64,000 nt of DNA from Bin5 sp963662575 (lineage in GTDB: Bacteria > Chloroflexota > Anaerolineae > Caldilineales > Caldilineaceae), in contig OY759723.1 of the NCBI GenBank assembly GCA_963662575.1, positions 1,240,001 through 1,304,000 of the forward strand. The letters run 5' to 3'. Below, piece by piece: positions 53,044 through 62,664 of the stretch. The notes beneath the pieces are model-generated. The model was given only the letters and a program-made list of their open reading frames with translations, made no database searches and had not been told where the DNA came from. The position numbers were made by a program, and so were the translations under genes. How positions within the stretch are numbered: the first letter of the stretch is position 1; each line of letters opens with the position of its first letter.

Positions 53044-53225
53044 TTTGGGGGTTGTACCCGAACCGACCTGCGAACAAGGAGGAGACGGCGCGCAGCCAAG
53101 CAAAACAGTAGCGCTGTCAACGCGACCGGGAAGGAATCTTTACCCTGCTACACGGTGTGAGAATAGACGTTGCCAGGCCAACACTATGTAACCTGAAACG
53201 CAGCCAGAGAAAGCAGAGGATGTAG

Positions 53226-54428
53226 ATGAAACAAAACCAGGAGCAGTGGACAGCCCTCAAAGACGCGGTCGATGGCGAGTGGATCGCCCGGCAGGCGCAG
53301 GCGCTGGTCGAGATCCCCAGCGTGACCATGCAGGAGGCCGAAGTCTGCCAGTTCTACGCTGCCCAGCTGCGCGAACTTGGCTTCGACGTCGACCAGCGCC
53401 GGGTGACCGATGGCCGTTACAACCTCTACGCCCGCCTGCCCGGCGCCGGCAACGGCCCCAGCCTGATGCTGAACGGACATCTTGACACCATCCCCATCGG
53501 CGACTGCGTGCCCTGCCGTCGCGAGGGGGATCGTCTTTACGGGCGCGGCGCCACCGACATGAAAGGGGCAATGGCCGCCAAGCTCGGCGCGCTGCGGGCG
53601 CTTAAATCAACCGGCGTCAAGCTCGCCGGTGACCTCTGGCTCAGCGCCATCGTCGGCCACGAAGAGCCGGAGGCCGAGAAGGACGGCCCCCTGGCCCTGA
53701 TCGAGGACTGGAAAAGCGGCCGCATCGGCGGCGACAGGATTCTGATCGGCGAGGGCTGGAACGAACTGTGGGTCATGAGTATGGGCACCATGGTCTTCGA
53801 GATCGAACTCACATCCCCGCGCGGCGGGACCCACACCACCTACGTGCCATTCGGCGAGAACCCGATTCGCTTTCTTGGCGATCTGATCCAACGCATTACC
53901 GCCTACCAGGAAGAGCTGGACAGGGGCGGGCTGCATCCCCTGGCGGGGGCGGAGCGCATTGACGTGGGGACGGTGGAGGCAGGCGACTACTTCAACCGCA
54001 CGCCCGTGCTTTGCCGGCTGACCGGCACACTGCGCTGGGGGCCGCGCGCCAACGCGGAGGAGGCTCTGGCCGAACTGCGCGAGCTGGTCGCGCCTATCGC
54101 CGAGGCCGGTCAGCTGGAGTTGAACGTCAACATGATCCACGAACGGGAGCCGTTCGAAACGCCCGGCGACGATCCTGCGGTGCAGGCGGTCGCGCAGGCG
54201 CACCGCTTCGTGCATGGCGGGCAGGCGGAAATCACCGGCAAACGCATCGTCGGCGACGCCAATCTGTACGTCAACCTGGGCGGCGTGCCTTCCTTCTACT
54301 ACGGCCCCTCCAATGAGACGGCCCACTCAGATGTAGAGTGGGTATCGCTCTCGCGCCTGACACAGGCCGCGCAGGTCTACGTCCTCACCGCGGCCGTGTA
54401 TTGCGGCCTGAACGGCAATGGGCGGTGA
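53226..54428 (+). CDS. M20-family metallopeptidase/deacylase (ArgE/DapE type)
   Basis: 400-residue dinuclear zinc hydrolase. Metal and catalytic motifs: His85 and Asp87 in LNGHLDTIP, bridging Asp111 in GRGATDMKGAMAA, and general-base Glu146/Glu147 in VGHEEPEAE. The dimerisation domain (about 180-300) is inserted as usual. The last metal ligand is in the C-terminal NETAHSDVEWV (His). GAGGATG precedes the start. Substrate could be an N-acyl amino acid or dipeptide; convergent with a creatininase-family gene. Confidence 0.88.
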   Translation: MKQNQEQWTALKDAVDGEWIARQAQALVEIPSVTMQEAEVCQFYAAQLRELGFDVDQRRVTDGRYNLYARLPGAGNGPSLMLNGHLDTIPIGDCVPCRREGDRLYGRGATDMKGAMAAKLGALRALKSTGVKLAGDLWLSAIVGHEEPEAEKDGPLALIEDWKSGRIGGDRILIGEGWNELWVMSMGTMVFEIELTSPRGGTHTTYVPFGENPIRFLGDLIQRITAYQEELDRGGLHPLAGAERIDVGTVEAGDYFNRTPVLCRLTGTLRWGPRANAEEALAELRELVAPIAEAGQLELNVNMIHEREPFETPGDDPAVQAVAQAHRFVHGGQAEITGKRIVGDANLYVNLGGVPSFYYGPSNETAHSDVEWVSLSRLTQAAQVYVLTAAVYCGLNGNGR

Positions 54429-54484
54429 TTCGTCGTAAACGAAGCTGGAACGGTTTCTGATTTCTAACCGACAACCACTGGCTT

Positions 54485-55201
54485 TTATTCAGGATTGACG
54501 GCGGCGCGGTGCTGGCCGTCGATCATCTCTTCCACGTAGCGGCGGGTGGCGTTTACGGCTGCGTCGACCAGCTTCTGGCCCTGTTCGGCACTGGCGTCCA
54601 GCGGACTTCTGTCCTCCTGGTCGTGCATCACCTCCACGCGCACATTGTGCGGGCAGACTGCCAGCGCCATCGCGGTCTCGTACTCCTGTGCGTGGCCCGG
54701 CACCCCTCCCTTGCACAGCTTCTCCGCTTCCGGTCGGCTCAGATTCCAGTAGGAGTGGAACTGAACACTGGCCTCCGGCGCCTCGGCCGCGAAATAGAGA
54801 TGCCACTGCCCGATGATGCCCCCCATGGGCGCTTCGTTGCCGCCGTGCCCGTTCAGAATCAGAACATTTTTGACACCGTGGCGTATCAGGCTCTCCACCG
54901 CGTCGAAGACCACGCTCAGCCAGGGACCCGGCTTGGCTGAGACGGTGCCCTGGTGTCTCATGTGATGCTCCGAGATGCCGGCGCGAATTGGCAGCGTGGC
55001 GATGACCTGGGGATAGAGCTGGCGGGCCACCTGTTCCGCGACATGGGTGGCCATGCGGATGTCGTACTCCATGGCCAGATGTTCGAGGTGCTGCTCGATA
55101 CTGCCGGTGGGAATGATTGCGGTCTGAAACTTGCCTTCCGCCAGCGCTTCGCGAAACTCGCGCCGGGTGAGGTCGCCCATAAAGACATGTTGATTTTGCA
55201 T
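54485..55201 (-). CDS. creatininase-family amidohydrolase
   Basis: 238 residues. Metal-site pattern of the family: Glu36 and His38 in TGSIEQH, Asp47 in EYDIRMA (usual form GTDT), the His in SEHHMRHQGT, and NGHGGNE carrying further ligands. GAGGAAGAG precedes ATG. The family includes creatinine amidohydrolase and enzymes acting on cyclic or cofactor-precursor amides, so the exact substrate is open. Confidence 0.87.
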   Translation of the reverse strand: MQNQHVFMGDLTRREFREALAEGKFQTAIIPTGSIEQHLEHLAMEYDIRMATHVAEQVARQLYPQVIATLPIRAGISEHHMRHQGTVSAKPGPWLSVVFDAVESLIRHGVKNVLILNGHGGNEAPMGGIIGQWHLYFAAEAPEASVQFHSYWNLSRPEAEKLCKGGVPGHAQEYETAMALAVCPHNVRVEVMHDQEDRSPLDASAEQGQKLVDAAVNATRRYVEEMIDGQHRAAVNPE

Positions 55202-55309
55202 TATTCTCTTCCTCCAGGCTTCAGTTTCTCATGTGGATTTCGTTTGACGTCAAGTTTCTTTCCGAACTGTGACTATACCTGCAACACAGACGTTACGGAA
55301 AACCGCCAT

Positions 55310-55954
55310 CTACCCCAGCCGCTCCTCAACCCGGCGCAGCGCGGCTTGCATCTTCTCCTGGCGCATTGCTGTCGTGAGGTCGCCCCGGGTGCGCTCCAGA
55401 ACACCCCGCAGGACGTCGGTCTGGCGCCGCAGGCCGCCGGTGACCGCGTCGGGGAAATCGACCGTCAGCAGCAGCGAGTAGATCTCGTCCATCATCTCCA
55501 GGTAGGGATCGGCCTCCTCAACGCGATCCCGCCGCATCAGGTCGAGGGCAAAGCGGCGCATTTCGGTGGCGGCTTCGGTCAGCCCCTTCAGGTAAGCCGC
55601 CCCGGTAACCCCCAGCTCGGCCGGCGTCGCCAGCGGGCCGCCGGTGATAAAGGCGTAGAGCAGATGGGCCTCCACCAGCTCCTTCAACGCGTCCTGCGTG
55701 TAACCGGTGTGGTACAGCTCCGGGTGGTCGGCGAGAGGCTCCACCATCGCCTGCGCGTCGCGGCGCGCCGCGGCCAGCATCTCTTCCGCCGCGGCCATCT
55801 CATGGCGGTGCATGGCGCGGATGCTGTGCGCGCAGTCCCGGATCAGGCGGCGGCTGCGGCTGAGCGTGCCATCCCGCAGCTGGCTGATCTGCTCCATCTG
55901 TCGTGTAATCTCTTCAACAATCCCGTCAAGGGCCTCTCCGGATCGATTGGGCAT
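55310..55954 (-). CDS. translin-family protein
   Basis: 214 residues, all-helical. The ATG at 55954 has GAGGA about nine bases upstream; a GTG at 55969 overlaps that site. Family marks: EEITRQMEQISQLRDGTLSRSRRLIRDCAHSIRAMHR near the N-terminus, a central AHLLYAFITGG, and the terminal DVLRGVLERTRGDLTTAMRQEKMQ, which matches the translin/TRAX signature of R-x-x-E-x-x-R-x-D-L-T. Eukaryotic and archaeal translins bind RNA/DNA and form octamers with nuclease partners; bacterial function is unknown. It lies between creatininase-like and beta-lactamase-like genes. Confidence 0.75.
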   Translation of the reverse strand: MPNRSGEALDGIVEEITRQMEQISQLRDGTLSRSRRLIRDCAHSIRAMHRHEMAAAEEMLAAARRDAQAMVEPLADHPELYHTGYTQDALKELVEAHLLYAFITGGPLATPAELGVTGAAYLKGLTEAATEMRRFALDLMRRDRVEEADPYLEMMDEIYSLLLTVDFPDAVTGGLRRQTDVLRGVLERTRGDLTTAMRQEKMQAALRRVEERLG

Positions 55955-56000
55955 TAGAACTGTCCTCACATCTGTGGCGAGTACGGCTGCTGACCACTGG

Positions 56001-57647
56001 TCACTGGCTGCCGGTCTCGCTCTGGCCGCTGAGCGCGGCGCGGCTGCTGTAGGTATTTACGGGCACGTAGTTGGGCGGCGGGGATAGGGTCAGCGGGGGA
56101 GGCGCTTCTATCCCCTCGGTCATCGACTTATAGGCAAAAAAGTTCCACGCGATGCGGCTGATCGCCTTCATGGTGCGGTTGCTGGTCGGCCAGTCCATCC
56201 AGCCAGCGCGCCACAGGTAGACGGCGATGACATAGGGCCCGCTTGGCCCCCAGATCAGGGCCAGATCGCTGTGCGCCTCGTTGACAAAGCCGTGTTTGTG
56301 GATGATCCAGCTCTGCTCCGGACGCGGCAGCCCGCCCCACACCATCTCCGTAAATTCGTCATGGCTGACGTAAAAGAGAATTGCAGCGCACTCATCCGGC
56401 GTGATCTCGCCGCCGAAGGTCTCGATCAGAAGCCCGTCCCCTGCCTGGCAGCGGTAGATCTCGGCCAGCAGCCGCCCCAGCTCCGCCGGCGTGGACTGCA
56501 GATGCGTATCCGGGTTCGTGTTCCAGTCCGTGCGGCTGTTGGCCGCCGTCGGGATCTGACTGAGGATCGATTTGTCGTCGTAGCCGGTCTGAATATATGA
56601 GTTCGTAAAGCCCAGGGTGCGCATCATCTCCGTCACCCGCCGCCCACCGGCATAGATTTCGCCGTCCCCAACCCACTGCAGCAGCCGGTTCGCGGCGGCG
56701 TTGTTGCTTTCGCCCAGCGCATAGTCGATCCACTGGCCGACGGCCTCGTTCTCAAAATCAGCCATCTGCCGGTAGACTTCGCTGACGATCGCGATCTTCA
56801 GCGTAGACATGCCGGAAAAGGCCACATCGACGTCAACCGTCGCCTCTTCACCCGTGGTCAGGTCCTGCACATAGATAGCCGCGAATCCGGGAAAATCGGA
56901 GGTATATGCGTCCAGTTCGCGGCCCAACTCCGCCATCGTCAGCGGCGGCGGCGGCGCCTCCTGCAGCACCAGGTGGGCCGTGCGCGCATCCATGCTGCCG
57001 AGCGCGTCGAGAATCAGTTGCGCGCTCTCGTCGATCAGCAGCGTCTGCCCCACCGTGCCGGATGTCCATTGCCAGCCGCGCTGTGCCGCGCCCACAAAAG
57101 TGGCCGGCAGCGTCGCGTAAGGAGCAAGGCCATCTCTCTCCTCCTCACCCGCTGCGCGCATACCCCCCTCGGTCCGCCAGTTCCACTGCGGCGGCAGCAC
57201 CCGCCCCGGCTGGGGTGGATGATTCAGCTCTTCGCCTACCCGCCAGAGCCAGGTCGCCAGCTTCTGCGCATCATAGCTGAAGCGCGCCGGTATCTCTCTG
57301 CGCTGCTGCGGGATCCCGGCCAGCTTGCGCAGGGCGATATCGACAAAATCCGGCCCATCCAGGTACTGTTGTGCCTCAGCCACCATCGCCGCGGTATCGA
57401 CCGCAAAGTCCACCTCCTCCGGCCGCAGCACCAGGCGCGTCTCGTCATAGTAGACCGCAATCGGCTGGCCCAGGCCGGAGACGAGGGCCGTCTCAATATC
57501 GGCCGGATCCTTCAGATGGCTGAGCTCCAGACTGGCCAGATGCACCCCCGGCGCGATCGGCGCAGCCGCGGCCTTATAGCGCGTATATAGAGGAAAGATG
57601 GAGAGCAAAGCAAGCAGAGGAAGGGCGAAGCGCAGGAATCCAGCCAT
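56001..57647 (-). CDS. exported class A beta-lactamase-like serine hydrolase
   Basis: 548 residues. Signal peptide about 1-25; N-terminal region (about 30-245) resembles peptidoglycan-binding YoaR/PG_binding_4-type domains. The C-terminal domain has a class A beta-lactamase layout: nucleophile Ser281 with Lys284 (STLK), the SxN triad variant ESNN (314-316), and HKHG in place of KTG. Because the proteins of this type in non-pathogenic bacteria are often cell-wall hydrolases or D,D-peptidases, I do not infer drug resistance. Located between translin and guaA genes. Confidence 0.8.
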   Translation of the reverse strand: MAGFLRFALPLLALLSIFPLYTRYKAAAAPIAPGVHLASLELSHLKDPADIETALVSGLGQPIAVYYDETRLVLRPEEVDFAVDTAAMVAEAQQYLDGPDFVDIALRKLAGIPQQRREIPARFSYDAQKLATWLWRVGEELNHPPQPGRVLPPQWNWRTEGGMRAAGEEERDGLAPYATLPATFVGAAQRGWQWTSGTVGQTLLIDESAQLILDALGSMDARTAHLVLQEAPPPPLTMAELGRELDAYTSDFPGFAAIYVQDLTTGEEATVDVDVAFSGMSTLKIAIVSEVYRQMADFENEAVGQWIDYALGESNNAAANRLLQWVGDGEIYAGGRRVTEMMRTLGFTNSYIQTGYDDKSILSQIPTAANSRTDWNTNPDTHLQSTPAELGRLLAEIYRCQAGDGLLIETFGGEITPDECAAILFYVSHDEFTEMVWGGLPRPEQSWIIHKHGFVNEAHSDLALIWGPSGPYVIAVYLWRAGWMDWPTSNRTMKAISRIAWNFFAYKSMTEGIEAPPPLTLSPPPNYVPVNTYSSRAALSGQSETGSQ

Positions 57648-57778
57648 TTCAGATGCTCATATCACGCGATCGCGCCTACAGCATGTATGGGGCCTGGCTG
57701 ACGCCGAGTATGAAGGGCCGGTTTGAGAGAAGGTTGTTGGTTCATCATTCGTCCTGCTTAAGCTCCTCAACCTGCCGT

Positions 57779-59356
57779 TCATTCCCACTCGATCGTAGCC
57801 GGCGGCTTGCTCGAAATATCATATACGACCCGGTTGACCCCGTCTACCTCGTTGACGATGCGGCTGCTGACCCGCGCCAGCAGGTCATAGGGCAGCTGCG
57901 CCCAGTCCGCCGTCATGAAGTCGTCGGTGGTGACCGCCCGCAGCGCGATCACGTTGGCGTAGGTGCGCCCGTCTCCCATCACGCCGACCGTCTGCACCGG
58001 CAGGAGCACTGCAAAGACCTGGCTCGTCTGCCGGTAGAGGCCCGCGGCCCGCAGCTCCTCCAGAAAGATACGATCGGCATGGCGCAGCATCTCCAGGCGC
58101 CCCCACGTCACCTCGCCGAGGATGCGGATGCCCAGGCCAGGCCCCGGAAATGGGTGCCGCCAGACAATCTCTTCGGGCAGGCCCAGCTCCTCGCCGATGC
58201 GGCGCACTTCGTCCTTGAACAGCATCCGCAGCGGTTCGATCAACTCGAACGTCATATCCTCCGGCAGGCCGCCCACATTGTGGTGCGTCTTGATCGTACG
58301 CGCGTTCGCCGAATCGTCATTGCTGGCCGACTCGATCACGTCGGGGTAGAGCGTGCCCTGCGCCAGAAATACTTTGTGCGAAGACTGAGAGGCGTTCCCT
58401 TTTTCCTCCACCAGCCGGTCCGTCTCTTCTTCGAAGACGCGCACGAAGCGGGCGCCGATCCGCTTGCGCTTCGCTTCCGGATCGGTCACGCCGTCCAGAT
58501 CGTCCAGGAACGCCTCTTTGGCGTCCACCGCGACCAGCCGCATGCCCTGGTGCCGTTCGAAGGTGTCCACCACCTGTTCCGCTTCGCCGGCGCGCAAGAG
58601 GCCGTGATCGACAAAGATACAGGTCAGCCGCTCCCCAACGGCGCGGTGAACCAACGTGGCGGCCACGGCGCTGTCGACGCCGCCGCTGAGCCCGCAGATC
58701 ACCCGACCATCCGGCCCGACCTGGGCCCGGATCCCGGCGACAGTTTCCTCGATAAAATGGCCCGATGTCCAGTCGCCCGTACAGCCGCAGATACGGCCGA
58801 CAAAGTTCTGCAGCAGTGCAAAACCGTTCGGGGTATGCACTACCTCCGGGTGAAACTGGAGCCCGTAGAGTGAACGGTCTTCGTTCGCGATCGCCGCGCA
58901 CGGCGAGTTCCCGCTGCGTGCCACCGTCTCAAAGCCGGCCGGCAGCCGCTCCACGCGGTCGCCGTGGCTCATCCACACCTGCTGCTGCCGCGGCTGTCCG
59001 CCGAAAAATCGGGTCTTTCCTGTCACTTCGATTTCTGCCGCGCCGTACTCCCGCTTCGCGCTCGGTGTCACGTGGCCGCCCAGCGCATGGGCCAGCAGCT
59101 GCAGCCCGTAGCAGATGCCCAACACCGGCACACCGCTCTCTAGCACGACGTCCGGCAGCGCGGGCGCGCCCGCTTCATAGACGCTGGCCGGCCCGCCCGA
59201 AAGAATGATGCCCTTCAGCTTGATCTGCGGCAGCCGCTCTACCGCTCGATCCCAGGAGATCATCTCGGCGTAGACATTCGCCTCCCGCACGCGGCGGCAG
59301 ATCAACTGGCTGTATTGGCTGCCGTAATCCAGCACGGCGATGGTGTCATGTTGCAT
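57779..59356 (-). CDS. guaA: GMP synthase (glutamine-hydrolysing)
   Basis: 525 residues converting XMP, glutamine and ATP to GMP. Class I glutamine amidotransferase domain with nucleophile Cys82 (GICYGLQ) and LQFHPEVVHT; ATP-pyrophosphatase P-loop GLSGGVDS near 222-229; C-terminal dimerisation domain ending NRVVYDISSKPPATIEWE. Full length and typical. Confidence 0.98.
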   Translation of the reverse strand: MQHDTIAVLDYGSQYSQLICRRVREANVYAEMISWDRAVERLPQIKLKGIILSGGPASVYEAGAPALPDVVLESGVPVLGICYGLQLLAHALGGHVTPSAKREYGAAEIEVTGKTRFFGGQPRQQQVWMSHGDRVERLPAGFETVARSGNSPCAAIANEDRSLYGLQFHPEVVHTPNGFALLQNFVGRICGCTGDWTSGHFIEETVAGIRAQVGPDGRVICGLSGGVDSAVAATLVHRAVGERLTCIFVDHGLLRAGEAEQVVDTFERHQGMRLVAVDAKEAFLDDLDGVTDPEAKRKRIGARFVRVFEEETDRLVEEKGNASQSSHKVFLAQGTLYPDVIESASNDDSANARTIKTHHNVGGLPEDMTFELIEPLRMLFKDEVRRIGEELGLPEEIVWRHPFPGPGLGIRILGEVTWGRLEMLRHADRIFLEELRAAGLYRQTSQVFAVLLPVQTVGVMGDGRTYANVIALRAVTTDDFMTADWAQLPYDLLARVSSRIVNEVDGVNRVVYDISSKPPATIEWE

Positions 59357-59425
59357 GAACGGCCCGTTTCATCCCTTATTCATAGTGCGATGATACCTTC
59401 TAAGCAGCTGCGACGCCGCGCGCTG

Positions 59426-59746
59426 TCAACTAGCTTCGGCAGTCTTGGGACGGGTGATCTCAACCTCAGCCATGCCGAAAGTGGTCTCCAGATCAGGGAA
59501 GGATTCCCCGGCATCGGATAGGCTCGTGATATGGTAGGCCATTGCATCACCAACCGACATCTGAGGGTCGGGAACCGGATCGCCGCTCGCTATCAGACCC
59601 TCAATGTGAAAGACGATAGCCTCGCGTATCATTGTCTGAATCTCCTGCCAGCTTTTACCGGTAGCAATGCAACCGGGCAGGTCCGGCACATAAGCGCCGT
59701 AGTTGTTGGGCGTCCGTTCATAGACAACAGCGAAGTTCAATTTCAT
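59426..59746 (-). CDS. HicB-family antitoxin-like protein
   Basis: 106 residues. Typical HicB-type N-terminal fold: LNFAVVYERTPNNYGAYVPDLPGCIATGKSWQEIQTMIREAIVFHIEGLIASGDPVPDP. The C-terminal portion lacks an obvious ribbon-helix-helix or HTH domain. GAGAGGGG precedes the start. No HicA (GSH-RQY motif) toxin gene is adjacent. A 48-codon frame of unknown nature lies just upstream. Confidence 0.8.
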   Translation of the reverse strand: MKLNFAVVYERTPNNYGAYVPDLPGCIATGKSWQEIQTMIREAIVFHIEGLIASGDPVPDPQMSVGDAMAYHITSLSDAGESFPDLETTFGMAEVEITRPKTAEAS

Positions 59747-59764
59747 CGTTGCCCCTCTCGGACA

Positions 59765-59911
59765 TTAGGCGTGCCACACCTTGACAGCATCTTCAAAACT
59801 TACAACCCGACAGCCGCCGGTCATAGGAGTTCTACCCTTATATGGATAGTCCCTGATTTCTACATCGCGTATTGGGCAAAAAGGAGCGGCATCCACGCCT
59901 ATCTTAACCAC
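59765..59911 (-). CDS. possible 48-residue protein upstream of the HicB-like gene
   Basis: GTG start with a GAGGTG site eight bases upstream, 18 bases before the HicB-like gene. Product includes VKIGVDAAPFCPIRDVEIRD and ends VVSFEDAVKVWHA. It contains two Cys and no recognised motif; not HicA. It could be a genuine partner gene or a chance frame. Confidence 0.35.
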   Translation of the reverse strand: MVKIGVDAAPFCPIRDVEIRDYPYKGRTPMTGGCRVVSFEDAVKVWHA

Positions 59912-60133
59912 CTGTCACCACCTCAGCCAAATGCCCGCTGAGTTTGGCATGTTTCATTTGATTCAACGCGGCTGCAATCTACGAGCCATTCAGCATACTG
60001 TCCCCTTCCCACAGATCACATGAATCCCCGCCCGAACTGCATAACCGAGCTTGCCGTCTGCGCGCTCTTGCGTCACCATGATAACCAGATACGCAATTCC
60101 CAATACGCAACACGGAATAGAGGAGAAGGGGTC

Positions 60134-60931
60134 ATGAAACTCGCAAACAAAGTCGCGCTCGTCACCGGCGGAGCACGCGGCCTCGGCCGCGCCTATGTCC
60201 TCCATCTGGCCAAGTTGGGCGCCGACGTAGTGATCAACGACGTCGACCTGAACGCAGCCCAGGAATATGACGAAGAACTCGACGCTGAATCGGTGGCCGC
60301 AGAAGTCGAAGCGCTGGGCCGGCGCGGCCTGGGCATCCAGGCCGATGTAACCGACAAGGCCGCGGTGGAAGCGATGATGCAGCAGACCGTGGACGCCTTC
60401 GGGCAGATCGATATCCTCGTCAACAACGCCGGCGGCATGCTCTACCCGCCGCCCAACACTACCGCGGCCACCGCGCCGGCCGATCACTACCACTACATCA
60501 TGGACATCAACCTCACCGGCACAATCTTTAGCTGCCAGGCCGCCGCGCCCTATATGCAGGCCGCCCGCAGCGGCAAAATCGTCAACGTGGCATCCCAGGC
60601 CGGCCTCTGGAGCGGACGCAACAGCGGTGGCGTGGCCTACAAAGTCGCCAAGGCCGGCGTGATCCACTACACCCGCGTCCTCGCCGCCGAACTGGGTCCG
60701 CACAACATCCATGTCAACAGTATCGCGCCCGGATATGTGCTTTCCTCCCGCGCCGTGGCCGGTGGACGCAACAGCCCGGAAGTGCGCGACCGCCTGCTGC
60801 AGGATATCCCCCTCGGCCGGCTGGGCATGCCCGAAGACTGCGCCAGAGTAGTCGAATTCCTGGTCACCGACCTTTCCGATTACGTCACCGGCCAGTGCAT
60901 CCCCGTCTGCGGCGGCTACGTCGCTTTCTGA
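60134..60931 (+). CDS. short-chain dehydrogenase/reductase
   Basis: 265-residue classical SDR. ATG at 60134 has AGGAGAAGG upstream. TGGARGLG cofactor loop at 11-18, an Asp after the second strand (NDVDL), NNAGG, Ser in VASQAGLW and the YKVAK catalytic Tyr-Lys. Shows an insert rich in E/A after the second strand. Likely a 3-oxoacyl or polyol reductase; substrate unknown. Confidence 0.9.
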   Translation: MKLANKVALVTGGARGLGRAYVLHLAKLGADVVINDVDLNAAQEYDEELDAESVAAEVEALGRRGLGIQADVTDKAAVEAMMQQTVDAFGQIDILVNNAGGMLYPPPNTTAATAPADHYHYIMDINLTGTIFSCQAAAPYMQAARSGKIVNVASQAGLWSGRNSGGVAYKVAKAGVIHYTRVLAAELGPHNIHVNSIAPGYVLSSRAVAGGRNSPEVRDRLLQDIPLGRLGMPEDCARVVEFLVTDLSDYVTGQCIPVCGGYVAF

Positions 60932-61111
60932 GCCGCCGCGGGAATACCGGTCTCCGCGCGCCACTTGACAATGTCCGGGAAAGGGGATTAGATGGGGCTG
61001 GCGACGCACCTTAGCTGCCAATCGCCAGCGCAGGTTCCGGCCGCGAACTGCTGGCCGATGACCACCGAAGTTGCTATCCACCGATAAAATGAAAACGAGA
61101 AAGGTGAGACT

Positions 61112-62341
61112 ATGCGATTCGATCTTCTGATCAAGGGCGGCGAAGTGGTTGATCCCGGCGGCGGGAAGAGCGGCCGTCTGGATGTGGCGATCAAGCGCAA
61201 CCGCATTGCCGCGGTCGACGCGGACATCCCGGCCGAGACGGCCTTTCGCGTCGTGGACGCCGGCGGCCAATACGTAACGCCCGGGCTTGTCGATCTGCAT
61301 ACCCACGTCAACTACGGCTGCGGCTTCTACGGCATCCGCCCCGACCCGATCGCGGCCCGCAGCGGCGTGACGACCTGGCTCGACGTAGGCTCGTCCGGCG
61401 GATATAACTTCCTCGCCTTCCGGGAGTTCATAATCGAAAAGTCGCGGGCCCGCATCTATGCCCTGCTTAACATCTCGTCGATCGGTCTGACCGCGAAGAC
61501 GTGGGAGCTGGCCAACCCCGGCTACTGCGACGTGGACCTCTGCTGCCAAATCGTAGACTTGAACCGGGACGTGCTGCTGGGCGTCAAGGCGCGTATCGAC
61601 CAGCTCACCACCAGCGGCCAGGGCCTTGACCCCCTGCGCAAAGCCCGCGAAGCGGCGGACCGCTGCGAGCTGCCGCTGATGACACATATCGGCATGGGCC
61701 CGCCGGGGATCGACGGTGTGATGGAGTTGATGCGGCCCGGCGACATCCTCACCCACTGCTTCACAGGCGGCACAATGCGCATCGTCGAGGATTCAGGCAA
61801 TCTGCGCGACACGGTCAAACGCGCCTGGGATGCCGGCCTGGTGCTGGATATCGGCCATGGCGCGGGCTCCTTCTCATTCAAGACCGCGGAGGCGTTGATG
61901 GCGCAGGGCTACCGGCCGGACGTGATTTCCTCCGACATCCACCAGATGAGCGTCAGCGGCCCGATGTTCGACATGCCCACCTGCCTGAGCAAATTCATGT
62001 CGCTGGGTATGAGTTTCGCCGAGGTAGTTCACGCATCCACCGAGCGGCCGGCGGCCGTGTTGGGGCTGGAGAAGGAGATTGGCACGCTGCGGCCCGGCGC
62101 GCTGGCGGATGTGGCGCTGTTCGAGATTGTCGAGGGGGACTTCATGTTCTACGATGTTTTCATGAATCCGCGCCCCGGACAGCAGCTGGTCCGCAACACG
62201 CTGACGATCATCAATGGCCGCGAGATGGCCCACCAGTCCGACGATCCGCTCATGCCGTGGATCGAGCTATCCGAAGACCAGCAGACCTTGATCGCCGAGG
62301 GTCATACGCCTCCGGTGATGGCCGCCTGTTGCAAGCACTGA
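61112..62341 (+). CDS. amidohydrolase/deacetylase-family metallohydrolase
   Basis: 409-residue TIM-barrel enzyme of the dihydroorotase-like COG3964 group. HxH at His63/His65 (VDLHTHV), bridging carboxylated Lys159 (LLGVKARI), His192 (MTHIGM), His215 and Asp275/His277 region (SSDIHQ). The family includes enzymes hydrolysing N-acyl or D-glucosaminate-type substrates. ATG follows AAAGGTGAG. Plus-strand gene downstream of the SDR, separated by 180 bases. Confidence 0.87.
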   Translation: MRFDLLIKGGEVVDPGGGKSGRLDVAIKRNRIAAVDADIPAETAFRVVDAGGQYVTPGLVDLHTHVNYGCGFYGIRPDPIAARSGVTTWLDVGSSGGYNFLAFREFIIEKSRARIYALLNISSIGLTAKTWELANPGYCDVDLCCQIVDLNRDVLLGVKARIDQLTTSGQGLDPLRKAREAADRCELPLMTHIGMGPPGIDGVMELMRPGDILTHCFTGGTMRIVEDSGNLRDTVKRAWDAGLVLDIGHGAGSFSFKTAEALMAQGYRPDVISSDIHQMSVSGPMFDMPTCLSKFMSLGMSFAEVVHASTERPAAVLGLEKEIGTLRPGALADVALFEIVEGDFMFYDVFMNPRPGQQLVRNTLTIINGREMAHQSDDPLMPWIELSEDQQTLIAEGHTPPVMAACCKH

Positions 62342-62352
62342 TTTAGCCTGAA

Positions 62353-62664
62353 ATGAGCGCCCATATCCAGATTTCCCGGTCACAAATAGACAGCTTCTGT
62401 CATCGCTGGCAGGTCTCTGAACTGGCTCTATTTGGCTCCGTTGTACGTGAGGACTTCGGCCCCGACAGCGATGTAGACGTGCTGATTCAGTTTCAGCCGC
62501 AGGCACGGCACACTCTCCTCGATATGGCACGCCTGGAGGAGGAGTTGCGTCGGATTTTCGGTCGAGATGTGGATCTTGTGGAACGTTCAGCGGTCGAAAA
62601 GAGTCGAAACCATTTCCGTCGCAAGGCGATTTTGCAATCGGCGGAGTCAATCCATGCAGCATGA
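62353..62664 (+). CDS. MNT-type minimal nucleotidyltransferase
   Basis: 103 residues of the pol-beta nucleotidyltransferase superfamily. Active-site pattern FGSVVRE (27-33) with Asp40 and Asp42 in DSDVDVL. Such proteins are the antitoxin half of HEPN-MNT modules, modifying HEPN ribonucleases. The immediately overlapping downstream frame starts like a HEPN gene but stops after seven codons. Confidence 0.87.
   Translation: MSAHIQISRSQIDSFCHRWQVSELALFGSVVREDFGPDSDVDVLIQFQPQARHTLLDMARLEEELRRIFGRDVDLVERSAVEKSRNHFRRKAILQSAESIHAA

Noticed and set aside
56001..57647. Possible antibiotic-resistance beta-lactamase
   Set aside because: SxxK is present, but the SDN and KTG motifs are altered and a peptidoglycan-binding-like N-terminus is fused, which fits a cell-wall-related hydrolase better.
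59990..61756. 588-codon open frame on the minus strand
   Set aside because: It is antisense to the SDR and amidohydrolase genes, both with full catalytic motifs and ribosome sites; His/Gly/Val-rich composition is typical of a GC-rich shadow frame.
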